From contig CAVSPC010000021.1 of assembly GCA_963729795.1 (NCBI GenBank), forward strand, positions 56,452 through 120,451: 64,000 nt of DNA. The letters run 5' to 3'. The position numbers were made by a program, and so were the translations under genes. Of the stretch, positions 1 to 8,652 are shown in pieces. The stretch is from CAWBBA01 sp963729795 (lineage in GTDB: Bacteria; Desulfobacterota; Desulfomonilia; Desulfomonilales; Desulfomonilaceae). The notes beneath the pieces were generated by a model that was not told where the DNA came from, made no database searches, and was given only the letters and a program-made list of their open reading frames with translations. Each line of letters starts with the position of its first letter. Position 1 is the stretch's first letter.

Positions 1-272
1 TGGAAAAGAATCGCCCTCCGGTAACAATCCAGGATGGCCCTGGTCTCGGCGGCCGTAGGGGTATGAGGTGGGCAGCAGTGCCCTCTGCCGTACTCGGGAC
101 AGCCGAATTGGCATTTCAATTGGACCCACGGCGCAGTAACGACGCTGCTTGGATGGATCTGTTTGGCATGAGCCGCCCCGGCTTCAATGGCCAGAGAGCA
201 ATACTTTTCCAGATCGCTATCGGTCACCGTGATCCTCCCTTCGCTGGAAGTAATCAATGATGAACGTTCCAT
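1..272 (-). CDS. DUF2284 metal-binding protein, 3' part outside window
   Basis: The gene runs off the left edge; 90 codons are visible. The start is the ATG at 272, with AAAGGA upstream at normal spacing; an in-frame ATG at 290 has poorer spacing. The visible part carries a run of cysteines (KCQFGCPEYGRGHCCPPHTP, about residues 56-75). This matches the N-terminal signature of the DUF2284 (COG5423) family, small proteins thought to bind an Fe-S cluster or metal through these cysteines. The biochemical role of the family is not known to me. There is no stop codon in the visible frame, so the gene appears intact up to the border. It seems monocistronic: the next gene on this strand lies more than 100 bp upstream. 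Confidence 0.8.
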   Translation of the reverse strand, partial: MERSSLITSSEGRITVTDSDLEKYCSLAIEAGAAHAKQIHPSSVVTAPWVQLKCQFGCPEYGRGHCCPPHTPTAAETRAILDCYRRAILF

Positions 273-388
273 AGGATTTATTCCTTTCATGATACGGCGA
301 TACATTCCTCTGAGCTGTTTTCCACCTCATAATACCTGACCATTGGCATTCCGGGGGGCGTCACTCGTGTATTCCGTTCCGCTAGGAA

Positions 389-553
389 TTAACTCAACTG
401 TTCTCCCAACTTGTCGCAAAATTCTTGTGAACGAACCGATACAACGGTTCCGTCTTTGGCCTCGAGGAAAAAACAAGCGCAGGCTTGCAGCGGGTTGTTT
501 GAGACCAGAAAGAAACTGATGAATCCGACTGTAGCGAAAACAAATTTGCGCAT
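389..553 (-). CDS. small exported (possible lipoprotein) protein, 54 aa
   Basis: This short reading frame starts at the ATG at 553, preceded by a weak purine-rich stretch. It encodes a basic start (MRKF), a hydrophobic segment of about 15 residues and then LQACAC around residues 22-27. That pattern could be a lipobox-like signal-peptidase II site (L-Q-A-C) or an ordinary signal peptidase site. The mature part is only about 30 residues, with one further Cys. I do not recognise the family. The frame is open for 29 more codons upstream, but that extension is Arg-rich and lacks a good ribosome site. The signal-like N-terminus argues for a real gene, but with moderate confidence. Confidence 0.4.
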   Translation of the reverse strand: MRKFVFATVGFISFFLVSNNPLQACACFFLEAKDGTVVSVRSQEFCDKLGEQLS

Positions 554-772
554 TTTCCATCTCGGTTTCGATCTGATTTGTGTTGGAAAGAGGGCTGATA
601 TTAACAGATTTTGCCGGAAACGAACAAGAAGGACGGGCAAATCGTTGCGGCTTGCGGGACCCGGACCTTTCCCCGGTCTTCAAACTCCCACCATGTGTAA
701 GATTTGTTTTGTGTTGATCCCAGTTGAAAGTAACCTATTAGTGCGAAAACGTGAGCGGACCCAGTGTTAGCC

Positions 773-1477
773 CTATTGGATGGGGAAGTTGAAATAGGTG
801 TCGGGAAACGGCTCATTCTTTAAGGTGAAATGCCACCACTCCTTCGGATAGGGTTCGAATCCATGTTTGCTCATTAGGATTTGCAGGAGCATTCGATGGG
901 CGCGGTGAACCGAGGAAACCAACGGACTGCCGGGCCATGCCGCGGGACCGAAGAAGTCGAAAGGGGTTCCCATATCCAGGTCGGAGCCGGCAGTTTCTCT
1001 GTCCAAACACACTATAGTCAAATCGACCGTACTACCCCTGGAGTGGCTTGATTTCCGGGCGATGTATCCTTCTCGGAACAAGTTTTCCTTTCGGACATTA
1101 GGGTAGTACTCACTTTGCATTTTCGTATCATTGAGATCCTTTCCCCACCGTACGAAATCGTCCACCGCTCGCTGAGGACGGTAAGCATCACAAATTTTCA
1201 ATCCTAAACCGAAAGGCGTCAGTTCCTCCTGTACTTTCTTGAGGGCTTCAGCCGCGTCTTTAGTGAGTATGCACTTCGGAGCCAGGTAACCATCAACACG
1301 GCGCCCCAGGAAGTTTTGACCACTGAAATAACGAAGTTCGACCTGAATATCGGGTATGACATCGTTCACGTAAACAAATCCCGATGGCAAACCCTCGGCT
1401 GAGAGCAAGGTCGCGTAAAGAGCCGCATAGGTATGAATTAAGCAAAAAACGAGAAAAACTGTGCAGGTACGTCTCAC
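773..1477 (-). CDS. D-alanyl-D-alanine dipeptidase, VanX/DdpX type (peptidase M15D)
   Basis: This is a 234-aa protein with an N-terminal signal sequence (hydrophobic residues about 5-27), so it probably acts in the periplasm. It hydrolyses D-Ala-D-Ala, either recycling peptidoglycan stem fragments or using them as nutrient. The zinc-binding SxHxxGxxxD motif is seen as SSHSRGSTVD and the second signature as EWWHFTL near the C-terminus. Length and motif order fit the VanX/DdpX family. No vanH, vanA or vanS/R genes are nearby, so this is more likely a cell-wall turnover enzyme than a glycopeptide-resistance gene. It follows the TolC-like gene on the same strand after about 30 bp and may be cotranscribed with it. 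Confidence 0.88.
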   Translation of the reverse strand: MRRTCTVFLVFCLIHTYAALYATLLSAEGLPSGFVYVNDVIPDIQVELRYFSGQNFLGRRVDGYLAPKCILTKDAAEALKKVQEELTPFGLGLKICDAYRPQRAVDDFVRWGKDLNDTKMQSEYYPNVRKENLFREGYIARKSSHSRGSTVDLTIVCLDRETAGSDLDMGTPFDFFGPAAWPGSPLVSSVHRAHRMLLQILMSKHGFEPYPKEWWHFTLKNEPFPDTYFNFPIQ

Positions 1478-1508
1478 ATTCTGTTCTTTCTGCAGGCCGG
1501 CTTGGGCA

Positions 1509-2933
1509 CTATTTCAAAATGCCCATTCTCCTCTCGAGTATAGCTTTGTTAATTCTGTAGCCGATAAGGGATGTGTAGTAATTCCCCTCAGCCAACGACA
1601 ACTGTCTCTGGGCGTCCAGTACCTCTATGTACGTGGCCCACGTTTCTTTATACCTTTGCTGAACAACTCGAAAATTTTCCCGGTTGTAGTCCACGGAAGA
1701 GCGGTAGTTTGAAATGTCGCTTTCCGATCGTTTCATGTCCACGTATGCTGACTTGACTTCTTCCATTACTTGTTCAACGAGTTGCTCCCTGGCAACGAAG
1801 GCTCGGGCTTCGGTTGCCCGGCGTTCCTTGACGGTTTCACGAGAGCGGAACATGTCGAAAGCCCAGGTGAACAGTCCTTGCACTTGCCAGTCATTTACAC
1901 CTTCCGGGTCGAAAGGGTTCCAGTCATCATTAATCCTAGTCCCCTGAACCTGGAGTGAGATTGAAGGCAGCAGGTCAGCTTTGGAGGACTTTATCAATGC
2001 AAGAGCCTGGTCCACAGAGATGTTCGCCTGGCGAATTTCAGGCCTGCTTGCTGCAGCCGTGGTGTAAATCTCGGGGATACGGTACGGGTTCGGACGATAG
2101 GCGATATCTTGGACGACTTTGATGGGGGCCTCTTGAGGATAGCGGAGGAGGAAAGATAGGGTAGCCTTGGCTTTTTCAATATCCGCAAGCGCCTGAGTCT
2201 TTTGGACGCGGGCTTGAGCCAACTGTCCTTCTGTGGAGAGGACGTCCACTTTGGCCACGGTGCCGGCTTCGAAGAATTGGGTGGACTGGTATCGCACGGC
2301 TTCCAGGGCTCGAATTGCCGATTCCGCTACTTCGAGTTCCTTTTGACCTTGTATTAGCTGGTAATATGCTTCAGTGACGTCAAGAATCAGATCTTGGCGG
2401 TCAACGTCGTACTGAATTGCCTGATAATCTAACCCAAGCTGAGCGTATTTGTAATCATCCAACAATTTTCCGCCGGTGAACAGGGGCTGGGTCAGGGCCG
2501 CGGTGAGTGTGAAGTTTCGGTACGGGTCAATCCTGTAGGGATAGTACGGCAGCAAACCCTCTCCTTTGAGCGGATTCCCCCTGTCCGTCCATCGAGCGTT
2601 TTGCTGCCCCTTCAATTCCTCTATGAATCCCGAGTTCTGATATCTATCCGCGATTGCGGTGTATTGAAGATTAATGGAAGGAAGGAAATCTGAGAAAGCC
2701 TCGCGACGCTGATGCTCCCTTTCTCGTACCGCGAGCCGGGAGTCGGCCATACGCAGGTTTCTCGCAACAGCTATTGCGATAACTTGAGGTAATGATAACT
2801 GCGTATTCCCATTGTGCGACGCGTGGTTTGCGCCTGCGGCCCAGGTCACGTTCGCCGACGGAGGTGCCGTCACCAGGACTATCCACGTGACCAAGGCAAA
2901 GAATGAACCCACCGAGGGCCTATGTAAATCCAT
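1509..2933 (-). CDS. TolC-family outer membrane efflux protein
   Basis: This 474-aa protein has a signal peptide (about residues 1-32, ending near TWAAGA). It then shows the two related coiled-coil halves typical of OEP/TolC proteins: long Ala/Gln/Glu-rich helices around residues 180-260 and 390-450, and the GGKLLDDY-type turn in the first half. TolC proteins form trimeric outer-membrane channels for tripartite pumps or type I secretion. The inner-membrane pump and adaptor genes are not adjacent, so the partner is unknown. The start ATG at 2933 is preceded by AAGGGGA. The downstream VanX-type dipeptidase is close enough to share a transcript. Confidence 0.88.
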   Translation of the reverse strand: MDLHRPSVGSFFALVTWIVLVTAPPSANVTWAAGANHASHNGNTQLSLPQVIAIAVARNLRMADSRLAVREREHQRREAFSDFLPSINLQYTAIADRYQNSGFIEELKGQQNARWTDRGNPLKGEGLLPYYPYRIDPYRNFTLTAALTQPLFTGGKLLDDYKYAQLGLDYQAIQYDVDRQDLILDVTEAYYQLIQGQKELEVAESAIRALEAVRYQSTQFFEAGTVAKVDVLSTEGQLAQARVQKTQALADIEKAKATLSFLLRYPQEAPIKVVQDIAYRPNPYRIPEIYTTAAASRPEIRQANISVDQALALIKSSKADLLPSISLQVQGTRINDDWNPFDPEGVNDWQVQGLFTWAFDMFRSRETVKERRATEARAFVAREQLVEQVMEEVKSAYVDMKRSESDISNYRSSVDYNRENFRVVQQRYKETWATYIEVLDAQRQLSLAEGNYYTSLIGYRINKAILERRMGILK

Positions 2934-3515
2934 TCCCCTTTATCCTCTACAGCTAAAGCGAAAACATCACCCCCGACAATCAACCGGGGCAATACAATAG
3001 CAAATGACGGCCACATGATGCGGATTGCGGCAGTGGTACCACAGTATTTCATGATCCTTGCTATGAATCCGGATTTTCCCTAAAATCAAATGCTGCCTTT
3101 TCAGCGTTCCATTTCCCAGTCCATGATTTGAATAGGATACCCAAAGCCATGGTAGGCTGTTCAATAAGGGCTTACTTCTCTTTTCGGCTGTTCCCCTTAG
3201 AAAGACGATCTTCAATCTTTCAGCATATCCTTACATACGTCCCGCGGTCAAACGTAATGTTCCGTGAGATTCTTTGAGCGCAGTCCAGCTCTCAAATGAG
3301 GAGGACAGAGATATTTGTGATCAGGTAAATAGTCTATGACAATGATATGTTTCGTAAATTCATTTTATTATTTAAACTTATCAGAATATTTTAACAAACA
3401 GTCAGAGAATCCGTCTAAATTTTTAAGAAACAAGGCAAACAGCGAGAAGGACATCTCAGAATGCATTGGTTGCGTCTTCTCTGACCTGGAAATCAAGACG
3501 AAGGAGAGATCGATT
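2934..3515. other. intergenic region between divergent genes
   Basis: About 580 bp separate the TolC-like gene (minus strand) and the SH3b protein gene (plus strand). It should hold both promoters. An A/T-rich stretch at about 3330-3430 is the likeliest promoter zone for the plus-strand gene. The long open frame reaching upstream of 3516 is biased to rare residues and has no ribosome site, so I treat it as untranslated. No RNA gene or repeat was recognised here. Confidence 0.5.
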
Positions 3516-4766
3516 ATGAAAAAACGAATGTATGCCATTGCAATCTTGATCGGATTAGCGCTGGTTGCAAATCTACCGAATGTATCTATGGCAGCGCAAA
3601 ATTCTCAATCCAGCCAGGGTCCGACCATGCAAAGTAATCCGGCTGGGCAGCCGGGGCAGGCCCCGAGCCAGTCTCCAGCCCCATCGACCCCGGTTACTCG
3701 GAATCAGGCTACCGGCGGAGGTCAGCAGGTTCCTCAGCCAAAGGGTGGAGTTGCCAAGGTTATAGGTGTGGACCATCCCGATAATTGTCTCCGCATCAGG
3801 AGCGGGCCGGGCAACCAGTACGACGTAATCGGATGCGCCAACATGGACGACCAATTGAATATTACCGGGGTGTGGACGTCAAATGATTGGGCGCAACTTG
3901 CAGACAATGGATGGGTTTACGGACAGCAGATCTCCACTGATTTGCAACCTCCACGAACGGCCTATTCCAGACCACCGACCTACGTCGCCAGCGAGGAAGC
4001 AGTTCCCGATTATGACGACTGGGCCTATCTGCCGGATTATGGATATGATACGTACTGGGATGGAGACGTACCGATTTACTTCTATAACGTGGCGATATGG
4101 AACTGGTGTCACCCGTGGTGGTGGTGGCAAGGCCTCCAGGCATGGTGGTGGCAGGATGGCTTCTATGGCAGAAGAACCTGGAACGATCCCTCGTTCAGAA
4201 ACTTCGCAAGGACTAGAGGCGTAAATCTTGCCGGCGCTGAGCGCGCCAATATGTCTGCACTCAACCGAATGGGTAGAACCACTAACAGTCCTAGTATCGC
4301 ATCATCGAATGTTAGCAAATTCAATGTGAAGGGTTCGAACATTAAAGGACCCAATGCAAGCCGACTCAATGCGAACCGTTCGAACATCAAATCATCCAAT
4401 GCAAGCCGATTCAATGCGAACCGTTCGAACATCAAATCATCCAATTTAAACAGACTCAATACGAACAGATTCAATACAAGTGGAAAGGCGTTTCGGTCGC
4501 GGACTTACTCAGGCTCGCACGGAATCCATACAGGGTCAGCAAGAGCATTTCGGTCGCCAAGATCCTCAAGTTTTGGCACATCTCGAGGTGGTAGTTTTGG
4601 CGGTGCTCATTTCGGAGGTTTCGGCGGTGGCATGGGTGGTGCCCACTTCGGTGGCGGTGGCATGGGTGGTGCCCACTTCGGTGGCGGTGGCATGGGTGGT
4701 GCCCACTTCGGTGGCGGTGGCATGGGTGGTGCCCACTTCGGTGGCGGTGGAGGACGCCACAGATAA
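3516..4766 (+). CDS. exported SH3b-domain protein with Trp-rich, Asn/Ser-repeat and Gly/His-repeat segments
   Basis: This 416-aa protein starts at the ATG after AAGGAGAG (3516); the frame is open upstream but without a ribosome site. Domain order: a signal peptide (residues 1-27, cleavage near SMAAQ); a Gln/Ser/Pro-rich linker; a bacterial SH3-like domain at about residues 87-142 (LRIRSGPGNQYDVIG ... WAQL..GWVYG); then a Tyr/Asp- and Trp-rich stretch containing WWWW and WWW. An Asn/Arg/Ser repeat follows (N-R-S-N-I-K-S-S-N type, about 265-325), then a Gly-rich tail with a ten-residue unit GGMGGAHFGG repeated four times. The SH3b part suggests binding to cell-wall peptides. The repeats look like surface-exposed, possibly metal-binding low-complexity sequence. 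The exact function is unknown. Confidence 0.72.
   Translation: MKKRMYAIAILIGLALVANLPNVSMAAQNSQSSQGPTMQSNPAGQPGQAPSQSPAPSTPVTRNQATGGGQQVPQPKGGVAKVIGVDHPDNCLRIRSGPGNQYDVIGCANMDDQLNITGVWTSNDWAQLADNGWVYGQQISTDLQPPRTAYSRPPTYVASEEAVPDYDDWAYLPDYGYDTYWDGDVPIYFYNVAIWNWCHPWWWWQGLQAWWWQDGFYGRRTWNDPSFRNFARTRGVNLAGAERANMSALNRMGRTTNSPSIASSNVSKFNVKGSNIKGPNASRLNANRSNIKSSNASRFNANRSNIKSSNLNRLNTNRFNTSGKAFRSRTYSGSHGIHTGSARAFRSPRSSSFGTSRGGSFGGAHFGGFGGGMGGAHFGGGGMGGAHFGGGGMGGAHFGGGGMGGAHFGGGGGRHR
4621..4750 (+). repeat. 30-bp tandem repeat inside the coding region, four copies
   Basis: A 30-bp unit (GTGGCGGTGGCATGGGTGGT followed by GCCCACTTCG) is repeated at 4621-4650, 4651-4680, 4681-4710 and 4711-4740, with a 10-bp partial copy to 4750. 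The last three full copies are identical and the first differs at its first two bases. The unit is a multiple of three, so copy-number change would lengthen or shorten the Gly/His-rich tail without a frameshift. Confidence 0.95.
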
Positions 4767-5082
4767 TTTTGATTGCAGCGCAAGCATGACTGCAGTTTCA
4801 ACTCGCGTGTTTGTGCTGCCACTTCTTCATTTACCCCCGACTTACCAAAGGGCCAATCTACTGTTTTAGCGGATTCCCATCTTCTGTGGCAGAATTTCAA
4901 GACACGACGGAAAGAACTCCCAGTACCGATGCGTTGTCAAACAAGTGACAATCCGGGACCGGATATGGTGGGGCAGGCAAAGTGCTGGCGTGCATATTCT
5001 ACCCGCCTCATATTGCAGCTATATTCACCGGAACTCAGTCCGTACACGGCTTCGGGGGAACCGATCGACAAGGAGGCGTATG

Positions 5083-5622
5083 ATGGCTAAAGAAGAGAAA
5101 GAGGGACGCAAGATGGACACCCAGGCGATGATGGAAGTGTGGCAGAAACTGGGAACCCCCGGCGCACCCCACAAAATGCTTGCCAAGCTGGTGGGAACTT
5201 GGACCACCAAGACCAGGATATGGATGGAACCCGACAAGCCTTCAATGGAAGGCACCGGCACTTGCCAACAGAAGATGCTCTTTGACGGGCGATACCTGCA
5301 GCAGGAGTACACCGGCGAGATGATGGGGACTCAGTTCACTGGCACCAACCTGATCGGATACGACAACCACACCAATAAGTACGTATCGACCTGGATTGAT
5401 TCGATGAGTACCGGCATCTATTATTTTGAGGGGAGTGCCAGCGCAGATGGTAAAACCATTACGCAGGAAAGCAGCTACGACGATCCGGTTAGAGGGCCCA
5501 CAGTATGGCGTAGCGTCACGAGGATACTAGATGATGATACGCTGTTGTACGAAATGTTCCTCATCTCTAAGGGGCACAAGGAAGAGAAGATGAGTGAGAT
5601 GACCGTCACCAGGAAGCGATGA
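5083..5622 (+). CDS. DUF1579 family protein, 179 aa
   Basis: This cytosolic protein shows the DUF1579 signature: the KLVGTWTTKTRIWM opening around residue 35, a middle stretch with TGTNLIGYDN and a C-terminal domain of beta strands. The family is widespread but has no established activity; the fold is expected to be a small beta barrel. AAGGAGG lies at 5070-5076, and the second of two adjacent ATGs (5083) has the better spacing; the first (5080) is possible. There is no clear operon partner. The preceding 300 bp up to the SH3b gene hold nothing I recognise. Confidence 0.8.
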   Translation: MAKEEKEGRKMDTQAMMEVWQKLGTPGAPHKMLAKLVGTWTTKTRIWMEPDKPSMEGTGTCQQKMLFDGRYLQQEYTGEMMGTQFTGTNLIGYDNHTNKYVSTWIDSMSTGIYYFEGSASADGKTITQESSYDDPVRGPTVWRSVTRILDDDTLLYEMFLISKGHKEEKMSEMTVTRKR

Positions 5623-5837
5623 TCCTGAATGTTGCCGGATTCGTTATGAATGCAAATGGAAATTTGAACGATTCCCGAGTAGTTTAGTTGGTTATCGACC
5701 AGGATCAGTCCACTTTTGGGAACTTTTTATGATCATAATCGGTCCCACTAACGCATAGTAGTTTTGCTACCTGCTGGCGCACAAAATTAATTGCGTTGCA
5801 GAATTGCTGCACTTGTGCTGCAAGCGACAAGAAGATC

Positions 5838-5874
5838 AATGGCCTCGAAAAAGGCCATTAGCACTTGAAGTGCT
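5838..5874 (+). terminator. two adjacent hairpins, possible weak terminator or attenuator
   Basis: AATGGCC and GGCCATT form a 7-bp stem with an 8-base A-rich loop. They are followed at once by AGCACTT-G-AAGTGCT, a second 7-bp stem. They lie between the DUF1579 gene and wrbA. No U-run follows, so intrinsic termination is uncertain. Confidence 0.35.
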
Positions 5875-5926
5875 GAATTGCAACATGGGTTAACCGGGAG
5901 AAGTCTATTCAAGCCAGGTGACAACA

Positions 5927-6544
5927 ATGAAGATTCAGATCATTTTTTACAGCATGTACGGACACGTCCATGAAATGGCTGAGGCTGTGGCTGAAGGAGT
6001 TCGAGAAGTGGAAGGAGCTGAAGTGGCTCTTTACCAAGTGGCCGAGTTGGTTCCCGAGGCTGCGCTCGAAAGGACCGGGGCCAAGGCCGCAAGACAGGCC
6101 TTCGCTCACATACCGGAGGCTATGCCGGATCAAATGGTGGAAGCTGACGCTATAATCTTCGGTACCCCCACTCGTTTCGGCAATATGTGCGCGCAGATGC
6201 GCAATTTTCTTGATCGTACTGGCCAACTGTGGGCAAGTGGCGGCCTGGTTGGAAAGGTGGGGAGTGTTTTTACCTCCACTGCAACTCAGCACGGTGGACA
6301 GGAAACTACCATAACCAGCTTCCATAGCACGTTGCTTCATCATGGTATGATTATTGTTGGTGTCCCGTACACTGAAGAGCGCCTCATGAATATGAACGAA
6401 ATTACGGGCGGTTCGCCCTACGGCGCCTCGACTCTCGCTGGCCCGGATGGATCCCGCCGGCCAACGGAGAATGAGTTGGCCATTGCAAGAACCCAGGGGC
6501 GTCGCGTGGCACAAATAGCTCGCAAGCTCGCTGCGGACAACTGA
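5927..6544 (+). CDS. wrbA: NAD(P)H:quinone oxidoreductase, WrbA-type flavodoxin-like protein
   Basis: This 205-aa protein belongs to the WrbA family, FMN-binding enzymes that reduce quinones by two electrons and so avoid semiquinone radicals. The FMN phosphate-binding loop is at the N-terminus (FYSMYGHVHEMA). The family motifs GTPTRFGNM (about residues 77-85) and STATQHGGQE (about 118-127) are present, as is SPYGAST later. The ATG at 5927 with AGG upstream is preferred to the in-frame GTG at 5918. It stands alone between two unrelated genes. A role against redox stress in an anaerobe is plausible, but no regulatory site was seen. Confidence 0.92.
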   Translation: MKIQIIFYSMYGHVHEMAEAVAEGVREVEGAEVALYQVAELVPEAALERTGAKAARQAFAHIPEAMPDQMVEADAIIFGTPTRFGNMCAQMRNFLDRTGQLWASGGLVGKVGSVFTSTATQHGGQETTITSFHSTLLHHGMIIVGVPYTEERLMNMNEITGGSPYGASTLAGPDGSRRPTENELAIARTQGRRVAQIARKLAADN

Positions 6545-6790
6545 TAAGCAGCTTTTCGATTGGTCGAGATAGGTTACCTGGAGTTCGCACCGCTCAGTAC
6601 TGCCATGGCAGTTGCGAGATTCTTTTGTGCCGGCATCTCGTCAGGGTTGATTTGAGGTCCTGGTGAAAATGACCGAAGGCTTCGGCTAATCTGCCTTAGA
6701 GTATAAGGCGCACCAATCATCGGAAGCGGCGCGCCTGGGAGTGGCACGGAATTCACAAGGGGAAACCGCCGCGGCATGGGAGGCGCTCTC

Positions 6791-7507
6791 ATGAAAATTG
6801 AAATCCTTGTCGACGCCGCTGCTGTCGCTCTGAAAGCCGCAGGGGTGATTGCCGCTGAGGCTAGGGCAGCCGTGGCTGCGCGTGGCCGCTTCGTCCTAGC
6901 GGTAAGCGGTGGTCACACGCCGTGGCAAATGCTCCGCGCTCTGGCGAGCGAAAAGGTGCCTTGGCACGGCGTTTATGTGGTGCAAGTGGATGAGCGCATC
7001 GCCCCGGCTGGCGATCCCGACCGGAACCTGACACATTTACGCGAGTCGTTGCTCGATCATGCGCCGTTAAAGTCCGAACAAATTTACGCCATGCCGGTTG
7101 AAGATAGGGATCTGGAGGCCGCTGCTGCGAATTACGCCAGCACCCTCCAGCAGTTGGCCGGCTCTCCGCCTGTGCTCGACTTGGCACACCTCGGACTCGG
7201 ACCGGACGGGCACACGGCGTCACTGGTGCCCGACGATCCGGTTCTCAAGGTCACGGACAGAGATGTCGCTTTAACCGGCATGTATCAAAAGCGCCGGCGC
7301 ATGACCCTGACGTATCCGATCCTCAATCGCTCCCGCCGAATCCTTTGGTTGGTGACCGGAATCGAGAAGGTTGGAATGCTTGCCCGCCTGCTCGATGCCG
7401 ATCAATCGATCCCAGCCGGACGAATCAACCAGGAACGAGCACTTGTGCTTGCTGATATTGCAGCAGCAAAAGAACTTGTACAGAAGACAGGAGAGGCCAC
7501 GGACTGA
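6791..7507 (+). CDS. pgl: 6-phosphogluconolactonase (DevB/SOL family)
   Basis: This 238-aa cytosolic enzyme hydrolyses 6-phosphogluconolactone to 6-phosphogluconate in the oxidative pentose phosphate pathway. The family motifs are clear: LAVSGGHTP near residue 45, the VDER motif around 75, and LGLGPDGHTASL around 140. The ATG at 6791 follows GGGAGG at 7-bp spacing; an in-frame ATG at 6776 is less likely. The neighbours expected in an operon (zwf, gnd, tal) are absent. The coding sequence is rich in GCC/GCT/GCG alanine codons and looks more GC-rich than its neighbours. Transfer is therefore possible, but I did not compute it. Confidence 0.9.
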   Translation: MKIEILVDAAAVALKAAGVIAAEARAAVAARGRFVLAVSGGHTPWQMLRALASEKVPWHGVYVVQVDERIAPAGDPDRNLTHLRESLLDHAPLKSEQIYAMPVEDRDLEAAAANYASTLQQLAGSPPVLDLAHLGLGPDGHTASLVPDDPVLKVTDRDVALTGMYQKRRRMTLTYPILNRSRRILWLVTGIEKVGMLARLLDADQSIPAGRINQERALVLADIAAAKELVQKTGEATD

Positions 7508-7600
7508 CAGGCCGAGGGTGGGAGCGGAAGCCGATTCGAACTTTTGAGCCGCAAACGGAACCTCGCTTTGGCACAACCGGCCCAGGACCCGATTTCACTC

Positions 7601-8608
7601 TCAAGGTACGATCAACACCTTGATGGCGCCCGGACCCTGAAGTTGCGTCCTGAACGCCTCGGGGGCCTGGTCCAGAGGGAATCTGTGAGTGATCATGGGT
7701 TTGGAGCTGACCTTCCCACTCCTGAGAAGTTCGATGCATGCGGGAAAATTGCCGCCCAGGCAGCCGATCAGAGAGAGATTCTTGGAGATCGCAGGCAGCG
7801 GATTCCAGGTAAGAGGGGCTTCATACACTCCAACCAACATGATCTTCCCGCCCCCGCGAGCCATGGCGATGGATTGATCGAAGGTTGCCTGCACGCCTGC
7901 GCATTCAATGACCGTATTGACGCCCATCTTGTCCGTCGCCGCCATCGCCGCTTCGACTGCGTCCTCTTTCGCCGCATCAACAACTATATCAGCGCCGCAT
8001 ACCTCGGCCGCTCTCAAGCGGGCGGCTCTGCGGCCACTGGCCACGATTTTTGAAACACCCAGGCTTTCCAAAACCTGTATAGCGTACAGGCCGATCACCC
8101 CAAGGCCCAGGACGGCGATGGTTTCATTTTCCTTGGGCTGAGCCCTGTTGACGGAGAAATAGGAAATGGAAAGCGGTTCCACCGAAGCCCCATCCTCGTA
8201 TGTTAATTCAGCAGGGAGAGGGAAAACGGTGCGCCCCAGAGCGGCAAAGGGCACATGCACATATTCCGCCATCGCGCCAGGGAATTGATAGCCGAGAAGT
8301 GCCATATCCGAGCAGCGATGTCCCTTCCCCTGGGCACACCAGTAGCATTTCCCGCAGGGTTCGAAACCGACGGCCGTCACGCGCATGCCCGGAACGATAC
8401 CCGTAACCTGGGATCCGACTTCCACTATATCGCCGCTGAATTCGTGCCCAAATATTGTCCCTTTCACGTCGCTTTTGTAAACATGGAGGTCGGAGCCGCA
8501 TACGCCGCATGCCTTTACCTTGATAATCACCCCGTGCGGTTCGAGAATCGGATCGGGGACGGTCTCGGTTCTGACGTCTCTCGCCCCGTGCATGACGGCT
8601 GCTTTCAT
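7601..8608 (-). CDS. zinc-dependent alcohol dehydrogenase (MDR superfamily)
   Basis: This 335-aa protein is a medium-chain dehydrogenase/reductase. The catalytic zinc ligands (ACGVCGSDLH and GHEFSGD) and the structural zinc cysteines (CGKCYWCAQGKGHRC) are all present. The NAD(P)-binding GLGVIG motif lies near residue 170. It resembles threonine, sorbitol or 6-hydroxycyclohexene-carbonyl-CoA dehydrogenase-type enzymes, but I cannot name the substrate. The start has AAGGAT upstream. It is the last gene of a minus-strand run with an SDR and a crotonase, separated from the SDR by 44 bp. It probably oxidises a hydroxy intermediate of the same pathway. Confidence 0.88.
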   Translation of the reverse strand: MKAAVMHGARDVRTETVPDPILEPHGVIIKVKACGVCGSDLHVYKSDVKGTIFGHEFSGDIVEVGSQVTGIVPGMRVTAVGFEPCGKCYWCAQGKGHRCSDMALLGYQFPGAMAEYVHVPFAALGRTVFPLPAELTYEDGASVEPLSISYFSVNRAQPKENETIAVLGLGVIGLYAIQVLESLGVSKIVASGRRAARLRAAEVCGADIVVDAAKEDAVEAAMAATDKMGVNTVIECAGVQATFDQSIAMARGGGKIMLVGVYEAPLTWNPLPAISKNLSLIGCLGGNFPACIELLRSGKVSSKPMITHRFPLDQAPEAFRTQLQGPGAIKVLIVP

Positions 8609-8652
8609 GTCATGATCCTTCCTACACTATAAATAATTTCCAACGCCGCACT

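Noticed and set aside
3336..3515. N-terminal extension of the SH3b protein
   Set aside because: The later ATG at 3516 has a ribosome site and a complete signal peptide.
4480..4869. 129-codon plus-strand frame over the Gly/His repeat
   Set aside because: It is an alternative frame of the 30-bp repeat; its Ala/Val/Pro repeat follows from the repeat itself.
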